A stretch of 62,485 nt of DNA from Sphingobacterium sp. SGG-5 (GCF_011043525.1 NZ_JAAKGO010000013.1:1-62485), one strand, 5' to 3'; counted from the first letter of the stretch, positions 26,249-36,711 are shown. Numbers and translations are program-made. Notes: generated from the letters alone by a model not told the origin.

Positions 26249-27454
26249 CTATTTTATACCTTCTATAACCTCGATGTAACTTTCTGCCGCCTTTTCTATG
26301 GAAAAGAACTCCAGTGCTTTATCCCGAATCTGCTGCTTGGAGACTTGTGCAGCTCGACTCATCCAGTCCGTTATAGCTACTTGTTGCATTTCCTGTTCCA
26401 TACCGTGGTTAAAGATAAAACATTCCGGAAAACTTTTCAGTATTTCCTCCGTATCTCCAATACCCGAAGAAGCTATGGTCGGCAACCCCATTAAAAGGTA
26501 TTCGCCCAATTTAATAGGAGCCACTCCCTGCATACTGTATGTTGGTCGGCGTAGCGCAAAAGCCGCATCCGCTGCTTTGAGATAAAAAGGAATACGCTCA
26601 AAAGCCACTGACTTCACGATCATACCATCTTTCAAATGATCGGGTATGCGATCTTCTGCAAATTGTACATTCCCGGTAAGCACCAAAAATTTTGCTGCCC
26701 CTATTTTCAACGAAAGCTCAAACACCTGCAACATCTCCTCCCAACAATATTGTGGGCCTAAAGAACCAGCATATATCCACAGCAGCTCATCTCCCACATT
26801 CAATTCCTTACGGGCGATCTCTCGTTCCGCGATATCCGGTATAAAATGCTGCGAGTTTCGTCCATTCAGCACTACCGAAAACTTATGCCGATACTGTTCA
26901 TCTATAGATTCCACATGTACATCAATAGCTTTCTGCGAACGGGTTATCACCGCATCGGCTTGTAATAGAATTTTCCTTTCTATGGATTTCAGCCAATTAT
27001 ATTGCCAACCTCCCTTTTTCAGTCCGGCAAAATCCACGCGCTCCTCGATAGGCAAGCCATCCGCATCGAAAATAACCTGCAAGTTCTTCTGTCGTATACG
27101 CTGTACCATAAAGGCTGGGAAAGTCGAACGAGGCATCACGATATCGATACCGTTCTTTTGGATATATCGAGCTATATTCTTGCTACCCATCATTAGACTG
27201 AGCATACTACCTACTGCTGCTACAGGTTTTTTAATAATAGGTACAGCGTTATAGACAATTCCCATATCCTCGGCAGCTTTTTTTACCTGTTGGATTTTCT
27301 CTTCGCCCGCCCAAGTAAATTGCAGGACGTGAAACTCTATCGTAGGGTCCTGTTTCATCACCTCATGGAATATAGGCATGAATAGTCCTTCCATATAGGA
27401 AGTTTGTGGGCCGTCCCAGGTGATGAAAAGGAGTTTTTTAATGCTTCCCATCAA
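26249..27454 (-). CDS. Glycosyltransferase family 4
   Basis: A 401-residue GT-B enzyme. N-terminal MPRSTFPAFMVQRIRQ and FDADGLPIEERVDF; C-terminal ELLWIYAGSLGPQYCWEEML and PIKLGEYLLMGLPTIASSGIGDTEE. Starts 17 bp inside the end of the acyltransferase gene, so translation is probably coupled. Sugar specificity cannot be told. Confidence 0.83.
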   Translation of the reverse strand: MMGSIKKLLFITWDGPQTSYMEGLFMPIFHEVMKQDPTIEFHVLQFTWAGEEKIQQVKKAAEDMGIVYNAVPIIKKPVAAVGSMLSLMMGSKNIARYIQKNGIDIVMPRSTFPAFMVQRIRQKNLQVIFDADGLPIEERVDFAGLKKGGWQYNWLKSIERKILLQADAVITRSQKAIDVHVESIDEQYRHKFSVVLNGRNSQHFIPDIAEREIARKELNVGDELLWIYAGSLGPQYCWEEMLQVFELSLKIGAAKFLVLTGNVQFAEDRIPDHLKDGMIVKSVAFERIPFYLKAADAAFALRRPTYSMQGVAPIKLGEYLLMGLPTIASSGIGDTEEILKSFPECFIFNHGMEQEMQQVAITDWMSRAAQVSKQQIRDKALEFFSIEKAAESYIEVIEGIK

Positions 27455-28574
27455 ATTCTCTTTTACTTGCTTTACTTTTAACAGTTGTGTATTTAGATTT
27501 AAAGCGTAGAAAATACCTTTCCAATGTAAAGTACGAAATATGAGCAGCAGATATATTGAATAAGATCACACCTATAAACACCAATGAGTACGATACGATA
27601 TGGTTCGGAAGACCACCATATAGTTTTACCACCGAATAAAACAAAAAAATGACCAAAGGATTATACACATATATTCCGTAGGATATCCTTCCTAAGTAAT
27701 CAAAAACTCTATTTTCTAAACTTATCACCGGCTTATAATCAGAAATCTGATTTATAATCAAGACAACGACAAAAACAGCGACTATTTCATGATCGATAAT
27801 AGAAAATAGATGAAATTTATTGAAAGCTATCAGTAACAATAAAAGCCAAGGAAGTAATTGGACTACCGGATGTTTCAGATATTTTAGAATATAACTTTTC
27901 TGCCAAAATAAATACGCCCCCAAAGCACCTATTACCAAACATCCGAAACGGGTATAGTGAAGAAGAAATTGGATCGGTTCAAGCTGTAGATATTTCGCAA
28001 GTACTTTCAATCCTAAAAAGAAGATTGGAAAAATAACAAGAAATACAAGTATATTCTTTACCTTTTTGACGACCCAGGGCCAAAAAGAGTAAAACTGCTC
28101 TTCGACCCCTAACGACCAATAATGTCCTAATAAAGTTGCAGCTACCGTAGTCCCCCCTCCTGCAATTAGCCCATAAGTACTAAATGTATTAATAAAATTA
28201 GGCAGAATAGCCAAATACATAAATAACTTTTGCCCAATTGCTGCATAACCAACTATCGCTAAAATCAAGAGCAAGTAAAAATAATATAGAGGCCAGATAC
28301 GAAACACACGTCTCAGATAAAACTTTTTGATGCTGACCGCACCCGTCTTTTCTAACTCTTTGAACAAGAGATACGTTATCAAAAAACCACTCAAGGTAAA
28401 AAACATCGTGACACCATAGTTAGCTAAATCCCAATAGGGAAGCTTATTAAGGCCAAAGTTCTCCAACCTGCCATTGACGTGTGATATCACCACCGCCAGT
28501 GCTGCAATAGCTCGGATACCATTTAGCCCCGGTAGAAAAACGGCCTTACTTGTGGTTATACCAACTGTGCCCAT
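27438..28574 (-). CDS. Acyltransferase 3 family (OafA/YrhL-like)
   Basis: A 378-residue integral membrane protein with about ten helices. Diagnostic N-terminal block LPGLNGIRAIAALAVVISHV with the conserved Arg and His, then FTLSGFLITYLLFKE and GHYWSLGVEEQFYSFWP. It transfers an acetyl or similar group to a sugar of the polysaccharide in the inner membrane. Overlaps the glycosyltransferase genes on both sides by 17-19 bp. Confidence 0.9.
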   Translation of the reverse strand: MGTVGITTSKAVFLPGLNGIRAIAALAVVISHVNGRLENFGLNKLPYWDLANYGVTMFFTLSGFLITYLLFKELEKTGAVSIKKFYLRRVFRIWPLYYFYLLLILAIVGYAAIGQKLFMYLAILPNFINTFSTYGLIAGGGTTVAATLLGHYWSLGVEEQFYSFWPWVVKKVKNILVFLVIFPIFFLGLKVLAKYLQLEPIQFLLHYTRFGCLVIGALGAYLFWQKSYILKYLKHPVVQLLPWLLLLLIAFNKFHLFSIIDHEIVAVFVVVLIINQISDYKPVISLENRVFDYLGRISYGIYVYNPLVIFLFYSVVKLYGGLPNHIVSYSLVFIGVILFNISAAHISYFTLERYFLRFKSKYTTVKSKASKREFDGKH

Positions 28575-29632
28575 TGCTTCATAATTTCTTTTGATGAAAA
28601 CATAGCGCTATTATTATATGCCCTTTGTGCCAATCTCTTTCTTAGTTCATCATCTTCTATAAGTCGGCTCAACGCTTCGGCAAACTGGTCTATATTATTG
28701 TGTTCGACCAAGATACCATCGTCTGCAATAATATGCCTCGGGCCATTCGGTGAATCGTAGGAGATTGCCGGAAGCATGGCTTTCTTGCATTCTATCAACA
28801 CCATAGGAAAACACTCCGTCTCCGACGTAAGCACAAAAATTGATGTCAATTTTAACATTTCATCCAATTTGTCCGTAGCTGGTATAAACTCAATTCTCTG
28901 AATTGAGTTTAAAATTATATAATTCTGAAATTTTTCCAATAAATTTGAATCCCCATTCCCATATACCGCTATCCTCCAATCGGGATATTTCTGATAAATC
29001 TTTTCCCAAATTTGGATTAGATGGTCGTATTGTTTCTCCCGATGTATCCTACCCGCTGCCAAAATTACCTTCTCACGGTTATTGTAATTTACGAAGTCTG
29101 TATTATCCACTTTAACGAAATTAGGGATCACAATCAAGTTATTCAATCTATAGTATTTCTTTTCATCCTCATTCAGCAGCACCACTTTATGATAATGCTT
29201 TAAAAACCACCATTTGTATCTCCAACCTTTCGTCACAGACAATTCGCCGGAACTGTGTATTTCAAGAACTTTTTTGACTTTTGGGTAGAGCAGTGGCACG
29301 ATGAGAGACGGAATACCTGTCAGTGTGGTAATGATAAGGTCCGGAGCTTCTTTCTTTATCACCTTTTTAAGTCTTTTTAGAAATTGCCAGAGATCTTTGA
29401 CACGATGACGATTAACACCTTCAAGCCCCAAATCCATCAGCTTAAAAGTATTCTCGGGCGGATAAACGACAGGGTTCTCACCTTGATTCAGCGTTATCAC
29501 AGTCACGTCATATCCATAAATATCGACCCAAGCATCAATTTTATGGCTAAGCATTCGTTGCACGCCTCCATGCATATGAAATTGATTAACCAAGTACACG
29601 ATCTTAGTTCTGCTTCTTATAGACTCTTTCAT
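28556..29632 (-). CDS. Glycosyltransferase family 4
   Basis: About 358 residues from ATG 29632 (MKESIRSRTKIVYLV); an ATG at 29656 would lengthen the overlap with the upstream gene to 53 bp. Motifs: FHMHGGVQRMLSHK at the N-terminus, VILAAGRIHREKQYDHLI and the donor block FVLTSETECFPMVLIECKKAMLP. Adds one sugar to the growing repeat unit. Confidence 0.85.
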   Translation of the reverse strand: MKESIRSRTKIVYLVNQFHMHGGVQRMLSHKIDAWVDIYGYDVTVITLNQGENPVVYPPENTFKLMDLGLEGVNRHRVKDLWQFLKRLKKVIKKEAPDLIITTLTGIPSLIVPLLYPKVKKVLEIHSSGELSVTKGWRYKWWFLKHYHKVVLLNEDEKKYYRLNNLIVIPNFVKVDNTDFVNYNNREKVILAAGRIHREKQYDHLIQIWEKIYQKYPDWRIAVYGNGDSNLLEKFQNYIILNSIQRIEFIPATDKLDEMLKLTSIFVLTSETECFPMVLIECKKAMLPAISYDSPNGPRHIIADDGILVEHNNIDQFAEALSRLIEDDELRKRLAQRAYNNSAMFSSKEIMKQWAQLV

Positions 29633-30680
29633 ATAGGTTTTCCAGGTTTTGTACATATTTCTTCATCGTAAATACATTATCTACCGATTCAAATCCATTA
29701 AGTCCTATTTGTTTTAGATATGCTTTGTCCATGTCAACCAACTTTGTTAACAAAGAGGTCAACTCATTCTGCTCGTGTGGATCAAACAACCATCCTGTCC
29801 GGCCGTCTTCCACAAATTCAGGTATTCCACCGACGTTAGAACATAATACCGGAACCTTCATCAACATGGCCTCTACTACAGCAATACCAAACCCTTCTGA
29901 AAAAGATGGCAATACAAATAAATCTGCCCGTCCTAAATATTGATGTGGATTATCAGAAAAGCCAACAAAATCTACTTTTTCCTCAATTCCTAATTGTACT
30001 GCTACATTTTTCAGGTTTTCCCGTTCTCGCCCGTCACCTACTAACGTCAGTCGAACCGCTCTCTTCTTAATTTCCGAAAGGGCAATCAACAACGCTTCTA
30101 CATTTTTTACCTTTTCAAGTCTTCCTACATATACGATCTCAAATGCATTTGTTTTCTTTTCTGTATCCGTAACAGATGGTGCATTCGCGGGGTTATAAAT
30201 AACGGCACCTTTATCAGACTTAATTTCACCGGTATCAATCAGATAATTTTTTACGGCCTTTGAAACGCATACGACTTGGTCTGCTAAGCGATAAACCAGC
30301 GAAAAAACCTTTCGCGCAATCTTAGAATGATTAGGAATACCGATTTCCTCGCCTATAATCCCGTTAACGCCTGCCAGCTTTGCAGCAATAATTCCGTGAA
30401 AATTAGCTTCTCCCGCAGCTGTGTGTACAATATCCGGTTTTATCTTTTTAAACAATTTATAGAGAATGAGTATATTTTTCAAGTTACGGATTGAAAAATT
30501 ACGATCCAAAATAATAACCTTACACCCTCTTTCTTTTAAGATAGCCTCGGCATTTCCACCATACCCCAAAGCGACAAACGTATAATCATGATGCAAAAGG
30601 TTTGGGTCGGCCGTAAAACTTATATACTTACGTTCTTGCCCACCAAAATCTAATAATGTGGTTAAGCGTAAGACCTTCAT
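29604..30680 (-). CDS. Glycosyltransferase family 4
   Basis: A 358-residue GT-B enzyme. N-terminal LTTLLDFGGQERKYI and KPDIVHTAAGEANFHGI; C-terminal EIVYVGRLEKVKNVEALL, LVGDGRERENLK and the EX7E donor block FSEGFGIAVVEAMLMKVPV. Its start overlaps the stop of the upstream GT by 4 bp (ATGA), a sign of coupled translation. Confidence 0.87.
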   Translation of the reverse strand: MKVLRLTTLLDFGGQERKYISFTADPNLLHHDYTFVALGYGGNAEAILKERGCKVIILDRNFSIRNLKNILILYKLFKKIKPDIVHTAAGEANFHGIIAAKLAGVNGIIGEEIGIPNHSKIARKVFSLVYRLADQVVCVSKAVKNYLIDTGEIKSDKGAVIYNPANAPSVTDTEKKTNAFEIVYVGRLEKVKNVEALLIALSEIKKRAVRLTLVGDGRERENLKNVAVQLGIEEKVDFVGFSDNPHQYLGRADLFVLPSFSEGFGIAVVEAMLMKVPVLCSNVGGIPEFVEDGRTGWLFDPHEQNELTSLLTKLVDMDKAYLKQIGLNGFESVDNVFTMKKYVQNLENLYERVYKKQN

Positions 30681-31807
30681 ATACTTTTAGGTTTGAAAAA
30701 TGACAGATATAAATCACTGATCTTTTCAGCATACTTGTCTTCTGTATACTCCTGAAGGGCTTTATTGTAGCCGGTTTCTCCCATTTGCTTCTTTAGCTCA
30801 GCATCTTGATATAATATTTCCAACTTCTCTGCGATCGCTGATACATCTTTAGGTTCAACCAGAAAGCCTGTTTCTTGGTCATCAACAATATATTTCATTC
30901 CCCCCACCCGTGTAGCCAGTACGGGGAGCTTATTTAACATCGCTTCCGCTAACACCAAACCAAAAGCTTCTCGAGCAGAAACCAATGCAAACACATGCAT
31001 CATTTGATAAAACAGGGTAGTATCTGATTGATAACCTACAAAAACAACTTTATCCGAAATGTCTAATTCATGAGTTAGTTTTTCATATCTTATCCGTTCG
31101 GGTCCGTCGCCTACCAATAATAACTTAACATTGCTTTTGTTTTCGGCAAATCGTGCAAATGCTTTAATCAAATCCGAAAAACGCTTATGGCTGTCCTGCA
31201 ACATTCTACCCGTCGAACCGATCACAAAATCATTTAATGTGAAACCAAATTTTATTTGGGCTTCCTGAGTCTCATTTGCCGAAACTTCTCTGGGCAACGC
31301 TACGCCGTTATTGATGGTAATTACTTTTGATGCAGAAAGACGAAGTTTTCCTTTCAGATATTCTTCTGTAACACTTTCCGAAACACCGATCACTTTATTA
31401 GCTGTTTTTGAAAAAAATCTCATCAACATATGTCCCTTCCAAGACCTATTCTTTGGGTCTGACGTTTCTTCAATGATAATATAAGGAACTCTTTTTAGCC
31501 AGCCATTAATCGCGGCCATCGTGACTCCTTCAAATACGGCACCATGGACAATATCGGGTTTGTACGCTTCTATGATCTTTTGCACTTTCTTGTGCTGTGA
31601 CCACTGAAAGGGATGCTTTAAGATACCTATAGGAATTACGTCAGCCCCTTCATTCCTAATCTTATCCACTAAATTGCCCGAAGCATTTGTGCAGATGATC
31701 TTTTGTTGAAATCTGTCTTTGTCTAGAAGCCGCGCAAGTGATAACCGTGTCCTTTCGACGCCTCCTGAGGATATCGTTTCTTGTATATGCAAGATTTTGA
31801 TTTTCAT
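30677..31807 (-). CDS. Glycosyltransferase family 4
   Basis: A 376-residue GT-B enzyme. N-terminal QETISSGGVERTRLSLAR; middle KPDIVHGAVFEGVTMAAING; C-terminal VIGSTGRMLQDSHKRFSDLI, LLVGDGPERIRYE and the donor block SAREAFGLVLAEAMLNKLPV. Closely packed between two neighbours and part of the same operon. Confidence 0.87.
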   Translation of the reverse strand: MKIKILHIQETISSGGVERTRLSLARLLDKDRFQQKIICTNASGNLVDKIRNEGADVIPIGILKHPFQWSQHKKVQKIIEAYKPDIVHGAVFEGVTMAAINGWLKRVPYIIIEETSDPKNRSWKGHMLMRFFSKTANKVIGVSESVTEEYLKGKLRLSASKVITINNGVALPREVSANETQEAQIKFGFTLNDFVIGSTGRMLQDSHKRFSDLIKAFARFAENKSNVKLLLVGDGPERIRYEKLTHELDISDKVVFVGYQSDTTLFYQMMHVFALVSAREAFGLVLAEAMLNKLPVLATRVGGMKYIVDDQETGFLVEPKDVSAIAEKLEILYQDAELKKQMGETGYNKALQEYTEDKYAEKISDLYLSFFKPKSI

Positions 31808-31812
31808 CTTTA

Positions 31813-32724
31813 TTACCCTTTCAAATGGAAAAATTTATTTTCATCCTCTATCATTTTTATTAATACTTCTCTCTTCTCACTTGTCACAAACGGACATATT
31901 GCTATCAGCTTTCTCAAATCAATTTTTATATCTTCCTTTTCAATTTCAATAGTATCAATATCCAATAATATTGGAGAGACAGCAATATGTTGTTTCCTAT
32001 TGACGGATAAATAATAGTCCTGAAATTTAAAATCGCCCCCAAAAATCTTATCTGACAACGTAATATGCAAATTAGGAATTCGATATGCATCTGCCACGAT
32101 AATACCATGCAAAGATGTCGAGAGTATATTTTCACAAGACAGAATTTGATCAACAATCAATTGATAATTGGTAAAAACCATAAGATCTATAACCAAAACA
32201 TCATTTCTTTTCCTCATCTTACTAACCCAAGGATGATCGTAATCATAATAATGTGGAATTATTCCAAACTTAAATCTTTTGGAATGTCTTGGATAATACA
32301 TAAGTGGTAGTAACAACGCGGGATCACCGTAGATCTCCGGACACTGAATATTATGGTTGAGATATATTTCTCTGGACTTTGGTCCCCGAACAGCCAAAAC
32401 AGAAGCAGGCTTTGAAATTTTCCCACAATTTTTATCGGAAATAAAGCCGGCACCCCAAACTATACAATTGTTTTTGACCCATTGCAAAATACTTCCTACT
32501 ACTGCATAATTCTTAAATCCCAACGAATGAAAAACAAACCTAGAAATATTTTTTGACGGCAGCACCTTTTTCCCGGAGAGAAACTCGACAATAGGGGTTC
32601 CTAGTGCATCTCCAAAATTCTTGGTATGAGGAAAACCATCAACAAAAACAAATTTACTTTGATTGAAAATATACTTCAAAAGCGTTTTAGGCATTTCTGC
32701 CAAATATTTAATATGTGGATGCAT
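31813..32724 (-). CDS. Polysaccharide pyruvyl transferase family protein
   Basis: A 303-residue protein of the PS_pyruv_trans family (WcaK/CsaB type): FPHTKNFGDALGTPIVEFLS, VWGAGFIS, LAVRGPKSREIYL, IIPHYYDYDHPW and the LSTSLHGIIVADAYRIP block. It would add a ketal pyruvate from phosphoenolpyruvate to a sugar, giving the polysaccharide a negative charge. It lies among glycosyltransferase genes. Confidence 0.87.
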   Translation of the reverse strand: MHPHIKYLAEMPKTLLKYIFNQSKFVFVDGFPHTKNFGDALGTPIVEFLSGKKVLPSKNISRFVFHSLGFKNYAVVGSILQWVKNNCIVWGAGFISDKNCGKISKPASVLAVRGPKSREIYLNHNIQCPEIYGDPALLLPLMYYPRHSKRFKFGIIPHYYDYDHPWVSKMRKRNDVLVIDLMVFTNYQLIVDQILSCENILSTSLHGIIVADAYRIPNLHITLSDKIFGGDFKFQDYYLSVNRKQHIAVSPILLDIDTIEIEKEDIKIDLRKLIAICPFVTSEKREVLIKMIEDENKFFHLKG

Positions 32725-32753
32725 CTCAGACGATATTATATGTAACCCATGAA

Positions 32754-33704
32754 TTATTTAAATTTACTCCGTAACGAGGAAATCAATACTATCAAACTAT
32801 ATTGATTCTTATCTACCAAAAAACCAAGAAATCGCGTATACTTCGTTCCTTGCAAATATTGGATGATTCTGTCTTTGAACCTACCACTCAATTTTATCAA
32901 TATGTTCTTTTTCTGTTTAAACTTGAGCCTAGAGTTTAGGATTGAAAAGAAATAAAGTGAAACAACGTACCCTAGGTTTCTTGAGATTATTTTTTCGTCG
33001 AGGTGATGTGCCTCCATTACATTTAAAAGCGAATGGAAAAGTAAGGACGTATCCTCTATATGTAATTCTCTTCTACTTAAACTATCTTCTCTCTTCTGGT
33101 AATAATAGACGGATTCGTTATGAAATGCAATCAGCTTCGTTTTAAACAAATACTGAAAATTAAACAAGCCATCTTCTCCGTTGTGGAGCCGTTCATCGAA
33201 TCTAACATTTCTCTTTTTAATAATCTCTGAATTATAAAACTTCCCATACGGACCAGAAAAATGAGGAAAAAGGGTATATTTTTCAAAAAACATCAAGGTT
33301 GATATAGGAGCTTCTTCAAAGCGGATCTCTTTTATCTGCCCATTATAAGCTATTTGATCAATACCTACAAAAATACAATCCGCTTGACCCCAATTCTTTT
33401 CCAAAACATTCAAATAATTCTCGCCTACCCGATCATCACTGTCTACAAACGTAATCCAATTACCGGATGCCTGCTCAATTCCGAAATTCCTCGCAGAACT
33501 GACACCTCCATTTTTTTTATGAAAGACTTTTATACGTAAATCTTTAGTGGCATATTTATCACAGATCATTCCGCTAAGATCTGTAGAACCGTCGTCAACC
33601 AAAACTAATTCAAAATCAACAAAAGTTTGGTTAATTATGGATTGAATACATGCATCTAAATATGCTTCCGCGTTATATACAGGGATTATTATACTGAGTA
33701 TCAT
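32754..33704 (-). CDS. Glycosyltransferase family 2
   Basis: A 316-residue GT-A enzyme: LSIIIPVYNAEAYLDACIQS, LVLVDDGSTDLSG, SSARNFGIEQASG and the metal-binding FVDSDDRVG. The C-terminal 100 residues are helical and basic. Inverting transferase using a nucleotide sugar; the sugar cannot be told. Confidence 0.9.
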   Translation of the reverse strand: MILSIIIPVYNAEAYLDACIQSIINQTFVDFELVLVDDGSTDLSGMICDKYATKDLRIKVFHKKNGGVSSARNFGIEQASGNWITFVDSDDRVGENYLNVLEKNWGQADCIFVGIDQIAYNGQIKEIRFEEAPISTLMFFEKYTLFPHFSGPYGKFYNSEIIKKRNVRFDERLHNGEDGLFNFQYLFKTKLIAFHNESVYYYQKREDSLSRRELHIEDTSLLFHSLLNVMEAHHLDEKIISRNLGYVVSLYFFSILNSRLKFKQKKNILIKLSGRFKDRIIQYLQGTKYTRFLGFLVDKNQYSLIVLISSLRSKFK

Positions 33705-33800
33705 AAATTAGCATCATAATGAATCATCGCAAATGTCTTTAAACTTTTTTTTCTAACATGACAGTCAATGCTCAGTCCTTATTTTATACAACATTTGAAA

Positions 33801-34907
33801 TTAATTTCGATTTATAAATGCTTTTAAAACGTTTAAATATGAATAACCATTTTCCATATCAGGCTCCAACATATTTCCTTCGGCCCATTCATTCCACGAC
33901 TTTAATATAACGAAAGAAGGTTCAATAGCATGTTGAATTAAAAATTCCTCAGATTTTTTTAATTGTTCTAAAAACAGCTTTGGTGTCGTATTTTTCAATA
34001 TTAGACCTCTATAGCCGCTCCTAGGCGTATTATCCCAATTAGCGATTATACATGGAAATGTCGGCACATTGGTTTTTATAAATTCCATTTCCTTAACGAT
34101 TATGCTTGCATCATTGACACAAACCTCGGAGTCTCTAGCTATTTTTGCCAATTCATATTTTATTCTTCTAATAACCTTAGTATAAAACGAGCCACGAGTA
34201 TTTGTTAAAAGGCGGGATGTCCACGCTTTTTGAAATGCATTGGATACTTTTGCGTCAACCCCCATCTGTTTAAAATCTAAATTATCTGGATTCTTATTAC
34301 TAGCACAGAAGTAAATTCCTTTTAAGCCATTAGCGATTGCCAATTTATTTAGCTCAGCTATATAAGTAGGTGCTTGAGCAGCTATTTTTTCTATATCGTA
34401 AATCATTAGCAACGGCTTCCCGTCCACTTTAATATATCGATCGTCTTTGAAAAATGATAATAGATAATTAAAATGATTAACAATATCCTCATCCATTGGA
34501 TAAGTTTGCTCGACTAATATTCTATTGGTCAAACCATGCCAAATACCAGACCAAGTTTCGTTTGCCCAACAAAAACAAAATGGGAAATCAGGTTTACCGG
34601 TGGCCAATACCTCATTAGCAATACGCTCCAAAACTTGCTTCCCATTACCAAACCAGTAGTGATAGTATATGAATCCGTAGACACCATATTCTTTCGCCAT
34701 ATTTGCCTGTTGCTCCCTAACCTCAGGAACACGCAAATCATAATAACCTAAATCGGCCGGTACTTTAGGCTGTTTATGCCCCTTAAACAAAGGCTTGGCT
34801 TTTCCGACATTCGTCCACTCTGTGAATCCTTTGCCCCACCATTCGTCATTTTGAGGTATAGGATGATACTGTGGCAAATAAAATGCTAAAGGCTTTATAT
34901 CTGACAT
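33801..34907 (-). CDS. WbsX-like (GH99-like) polysaccharide protein
   Basis: A 368-residue member of the Glyco_transf_WbsX family: LAFYLPQYHPIPQNDEWWGK, GFTEWTNVGKAKP, GFIYYHYWFGNGKQVLER, CFCWANETWSG and WNEWAEGNMLEPD. Such proteins are found in O-antigen and exopolysaccharide loci. Their fold is that of GH99 endo-mannosidases, and it is debated whether they are transferases or hydrolases. A 96-bp AT-rich gap separates it from the GT2 gene. Confidence 0.87.
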   Translation of the reverse strand: MSDIKPLAFYLPQYHPIPQNDEWWGKGFTEWTNVGKAKPLFKGHKQPKVPADLGYYDLRVPEVREQQANMAKEYGVYGFIYYHYWFGNGKQVLERIANEVLATGKPDFPFCFCWANETWSGIWHGLTNRILVEQTYPMDEDIVNHFNYLLSFFKDDRYIKVDGKPLLMIYDIEKIAAQAPTYIAELNKLAIANGLKGIYFCASNKNPDNLDFKQMGVDAKVSNAFQKAWTSRLLTNTRGSFYTKVIRRIKYELAKIARDSEVCVNDASIIVKEMEFIKTNVPTFPCIIANWDNTPRSGYRGLILKNTTPKLFLEQLKKSEEFLIQHAIEPSFVILKSWNEWAEGNMLEPDMENGYSYLNVLKAFINRN

Positions 34908-34919
34908 AACTAAATTATT

Positions 34920-36077
34920 TTAACTGAAATTTGATTCTATTTTATAAAACTCCTTAATTTCATTAACTATTTTATCGATTTGTTCTTCATTCAGATCATA
35001 ATAAAACGGCAATCTTAACAAACAATCCGTAAAATAATCAGAGTTAATAATATCCACCTCCATATTATCTTTCAAAAAATAGTCACTTTTATTTAAGCTC
35101 AAATAATGAAACACTGGGTGTATATCCTGTTCTTTCATAAACTGGATCAATGCTGTACGCTCCTCGTAGCTTCTACATACCATATAAAACATATGTGCAT
35201 TGTTACTTGCATAGTCAGGAATGAGGGGCAATTGTAAAAAGCCTTCCTCAGCCAAATACTTTAATCCATCGTAATAACGATCCCAAATCGCTATTCTTCT
35301 AGCCTGTATCTCTTCCAAATGCTCCAACTGTCCATACAAAAAAGCCGATATAATCTCTGATGGCAAAAAAGATGAGCCAATATCGACCCAACCGTATTTA
35401 TTTACTTCACCACGGAAAAATGCACTCCTATTGGTTCCTTTTTCACGGATGATTTCCGCTCGTTCAAAAAATCGTTCATCATTAATTACCAACATCCCCC
35501 CTTCACCTGCAATGATATTTTTGGTTTCGTGAAAGGAAAAGCTTCCAAAATGCCCAATGGATCCCAATGCTTTTTTTGTGCCGTCCGAAAACGTATAATA
35601 ACTATCAATAGCCTGCGCCGCATCCTCGACCACAAATAGATTATACTTCTCTGCAAGAGACATAATAGCTTCCATATCGCAAGCTACTCCAGCATAATGA
35701 ACAGGAACAATCACTTTGGTTTTATCCGTAATCAATCGATCAATCTCTTCAGGATCTACATTGGGATTGTCCGAACAAGAGTCAGCAAAAACCAACTTCG
35801 CCCCCCTTAGTGCAAAAGCATTGGCAGAAGAAACAAAAGTATAGCTTGGAACTATCACTTCATCACCTTCTTTAATATCACAAAGAATAGCCGCCATTTC
35901 CAATGCATCGGTACAAGAAGTTGTCAATAAAACTTTTGAAAAACTATACCTGTTCTGAAAAAATTCCTGACATTTTTTCGTAAAGATGCCATCACCTGAA
36001 ATTTTTCCACTTTTGACAGCTTCTTCTATATATTTCAGCTCTTTCCCGATGATAAATGGTTTATTGAATGGTATCAT
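34920..36077 (-). CDS. DegT-family sugar aminotransferase (WecE/RffA-like)
   Basis: A 385-residue PLP enzyme with catalytic K186 in SFHETKNIIAGEGG, plus VPSYTFVSSANAF, VVEDAAQAI and DRYYDGL. The SFHETKN form is typical of dTDP-4-keto-6-deoxy-glucose transaminases that make dTDP-4-amino-4,6-dideoxygalactose. The hexapeptide acyltransferase gene is 1 bp upstream and may modify the new amino group. dTDP-glucose could come from the rmlA at 54735, though rmlB is not in the window. Confidence 0.87.
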   Translation of the reverse strand: MIPFNKPFIIGKELKYIEEAVKSGKISGDGIFTKKCQEFFQNRYSFSKVLLTTSCTDALEMAAILCDIKEGDEVIVPSYTFVSSANAFALRGAKLVFADSCSDNPNVDPEEIDRLITDKTKVIVPVHYAGVACDMEAIMSLAEKYNLFVVEDAAQAIDSYYTFSDGTKKALGSIGHFGSFSFHETKNIIAGEGGMLVINDERFFERAEIIREKGTNRSAFFRGEVNKYGWVDIGSSFLPSEIISAFLYGQLEHLEEIQARRIAIWDRYYDGLKYLAEEGFLQLPLIPDYASNNAHMFYMVCRSYEERTALIQFMKEQDIHPVFHYLSLNKSDYFLKDNMEVDIINSDYFTDCLLRLPFYYDLNEEQIDKIVNEIKEFYKIESNFS

Positions 36078-36078
36078 A

Positions 36079-36711
36079 TTATCTTATAAATCTTGCCGGA
36101 TTCCCTACATAGAGTCCGGGCTGTTCTATACTTTTAATCACTACCGTTCCGCCGCCAATCTGTGTTTGGGCGGCTACGGATATATTATCTATAATCGTTG
36201 CATTTATCCCGACCACACATTGTTCATCCATGTTGACAAATCCTGCTATCGCCACGGATGGTGACAAAAAGCAATGGTTTCCGATTTTTGAATCATGAGC
36301 AACAGTCCCAGAAACATTCATGAGCACATTGTCTCCTATCTCTACATATTGATCGATCAGACAACCGGGATAAATAACACTACCTTTTCCTATCTTGACA
36401 GACTTATCCATATAAACAGAAGAATGTATAAATGTATAGAAAGGAACGTTATCACTCAGATTTTCAAATATCTGTTTGCGAAATGCCATATGATTATACC
36501 CTACAGCAATCAAAACAGCATCAAATGTATGCTTAGCATATTCCGCTGTAACGGTATCATTTCCTCCGATTACAGGAATCCCATGCATCATAGTTCCCTT
36601 AACCTGAAAGTCGTCAAAGAAAGCCACTACTTTGTCCTGCGTATCCTGATAGATATGATACGCGATCTGCTGCCCTAAGTGTCCTGATCCGACGATAGCG
36701 ATACGCTTCAT
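36079..36711 (-). CDS. NeuD/PglD-type sugar N- or O-acyltransferase
   Basis: A 210-residue protein with an N-terminal Rossmann part (IAIVGSGHLGQQIA) and a C-terminal left-handed beta helix of hexapeptide repeats (VKIGKGSVIYPG, VEIGDNVLMNVSG, VGINATIIDNISVAAQTQIGG). The last turns VGNPARFI are typical. It uses acyl-CoA to acylate a sugar nucleotide, probably the amino sugar made by the neighbouring WecE-like enzyme. Overlaps the HAD gene by 4 bp. Confidence 0.88.
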   Translation of the reverse strand: MKRIAIVGSGHLGQQIAYHIYQDTQDKVVAFFDDFQVKGTMMHGIPVIGGNDTVTAEYAKHTFDAVLIAVGYNHMAFRKQIFENLSDNVPFYTFIHSSVYMDKSVKIGKGSVIYPGCLIDQYVEIGDNVLMNVSGTVAHDSKIGNHCFLSPSVAIAGFVNMDEQCVVGINATIIDNISVAAQTQIGGGTVVIKSIEQPGLYVGNPARFIR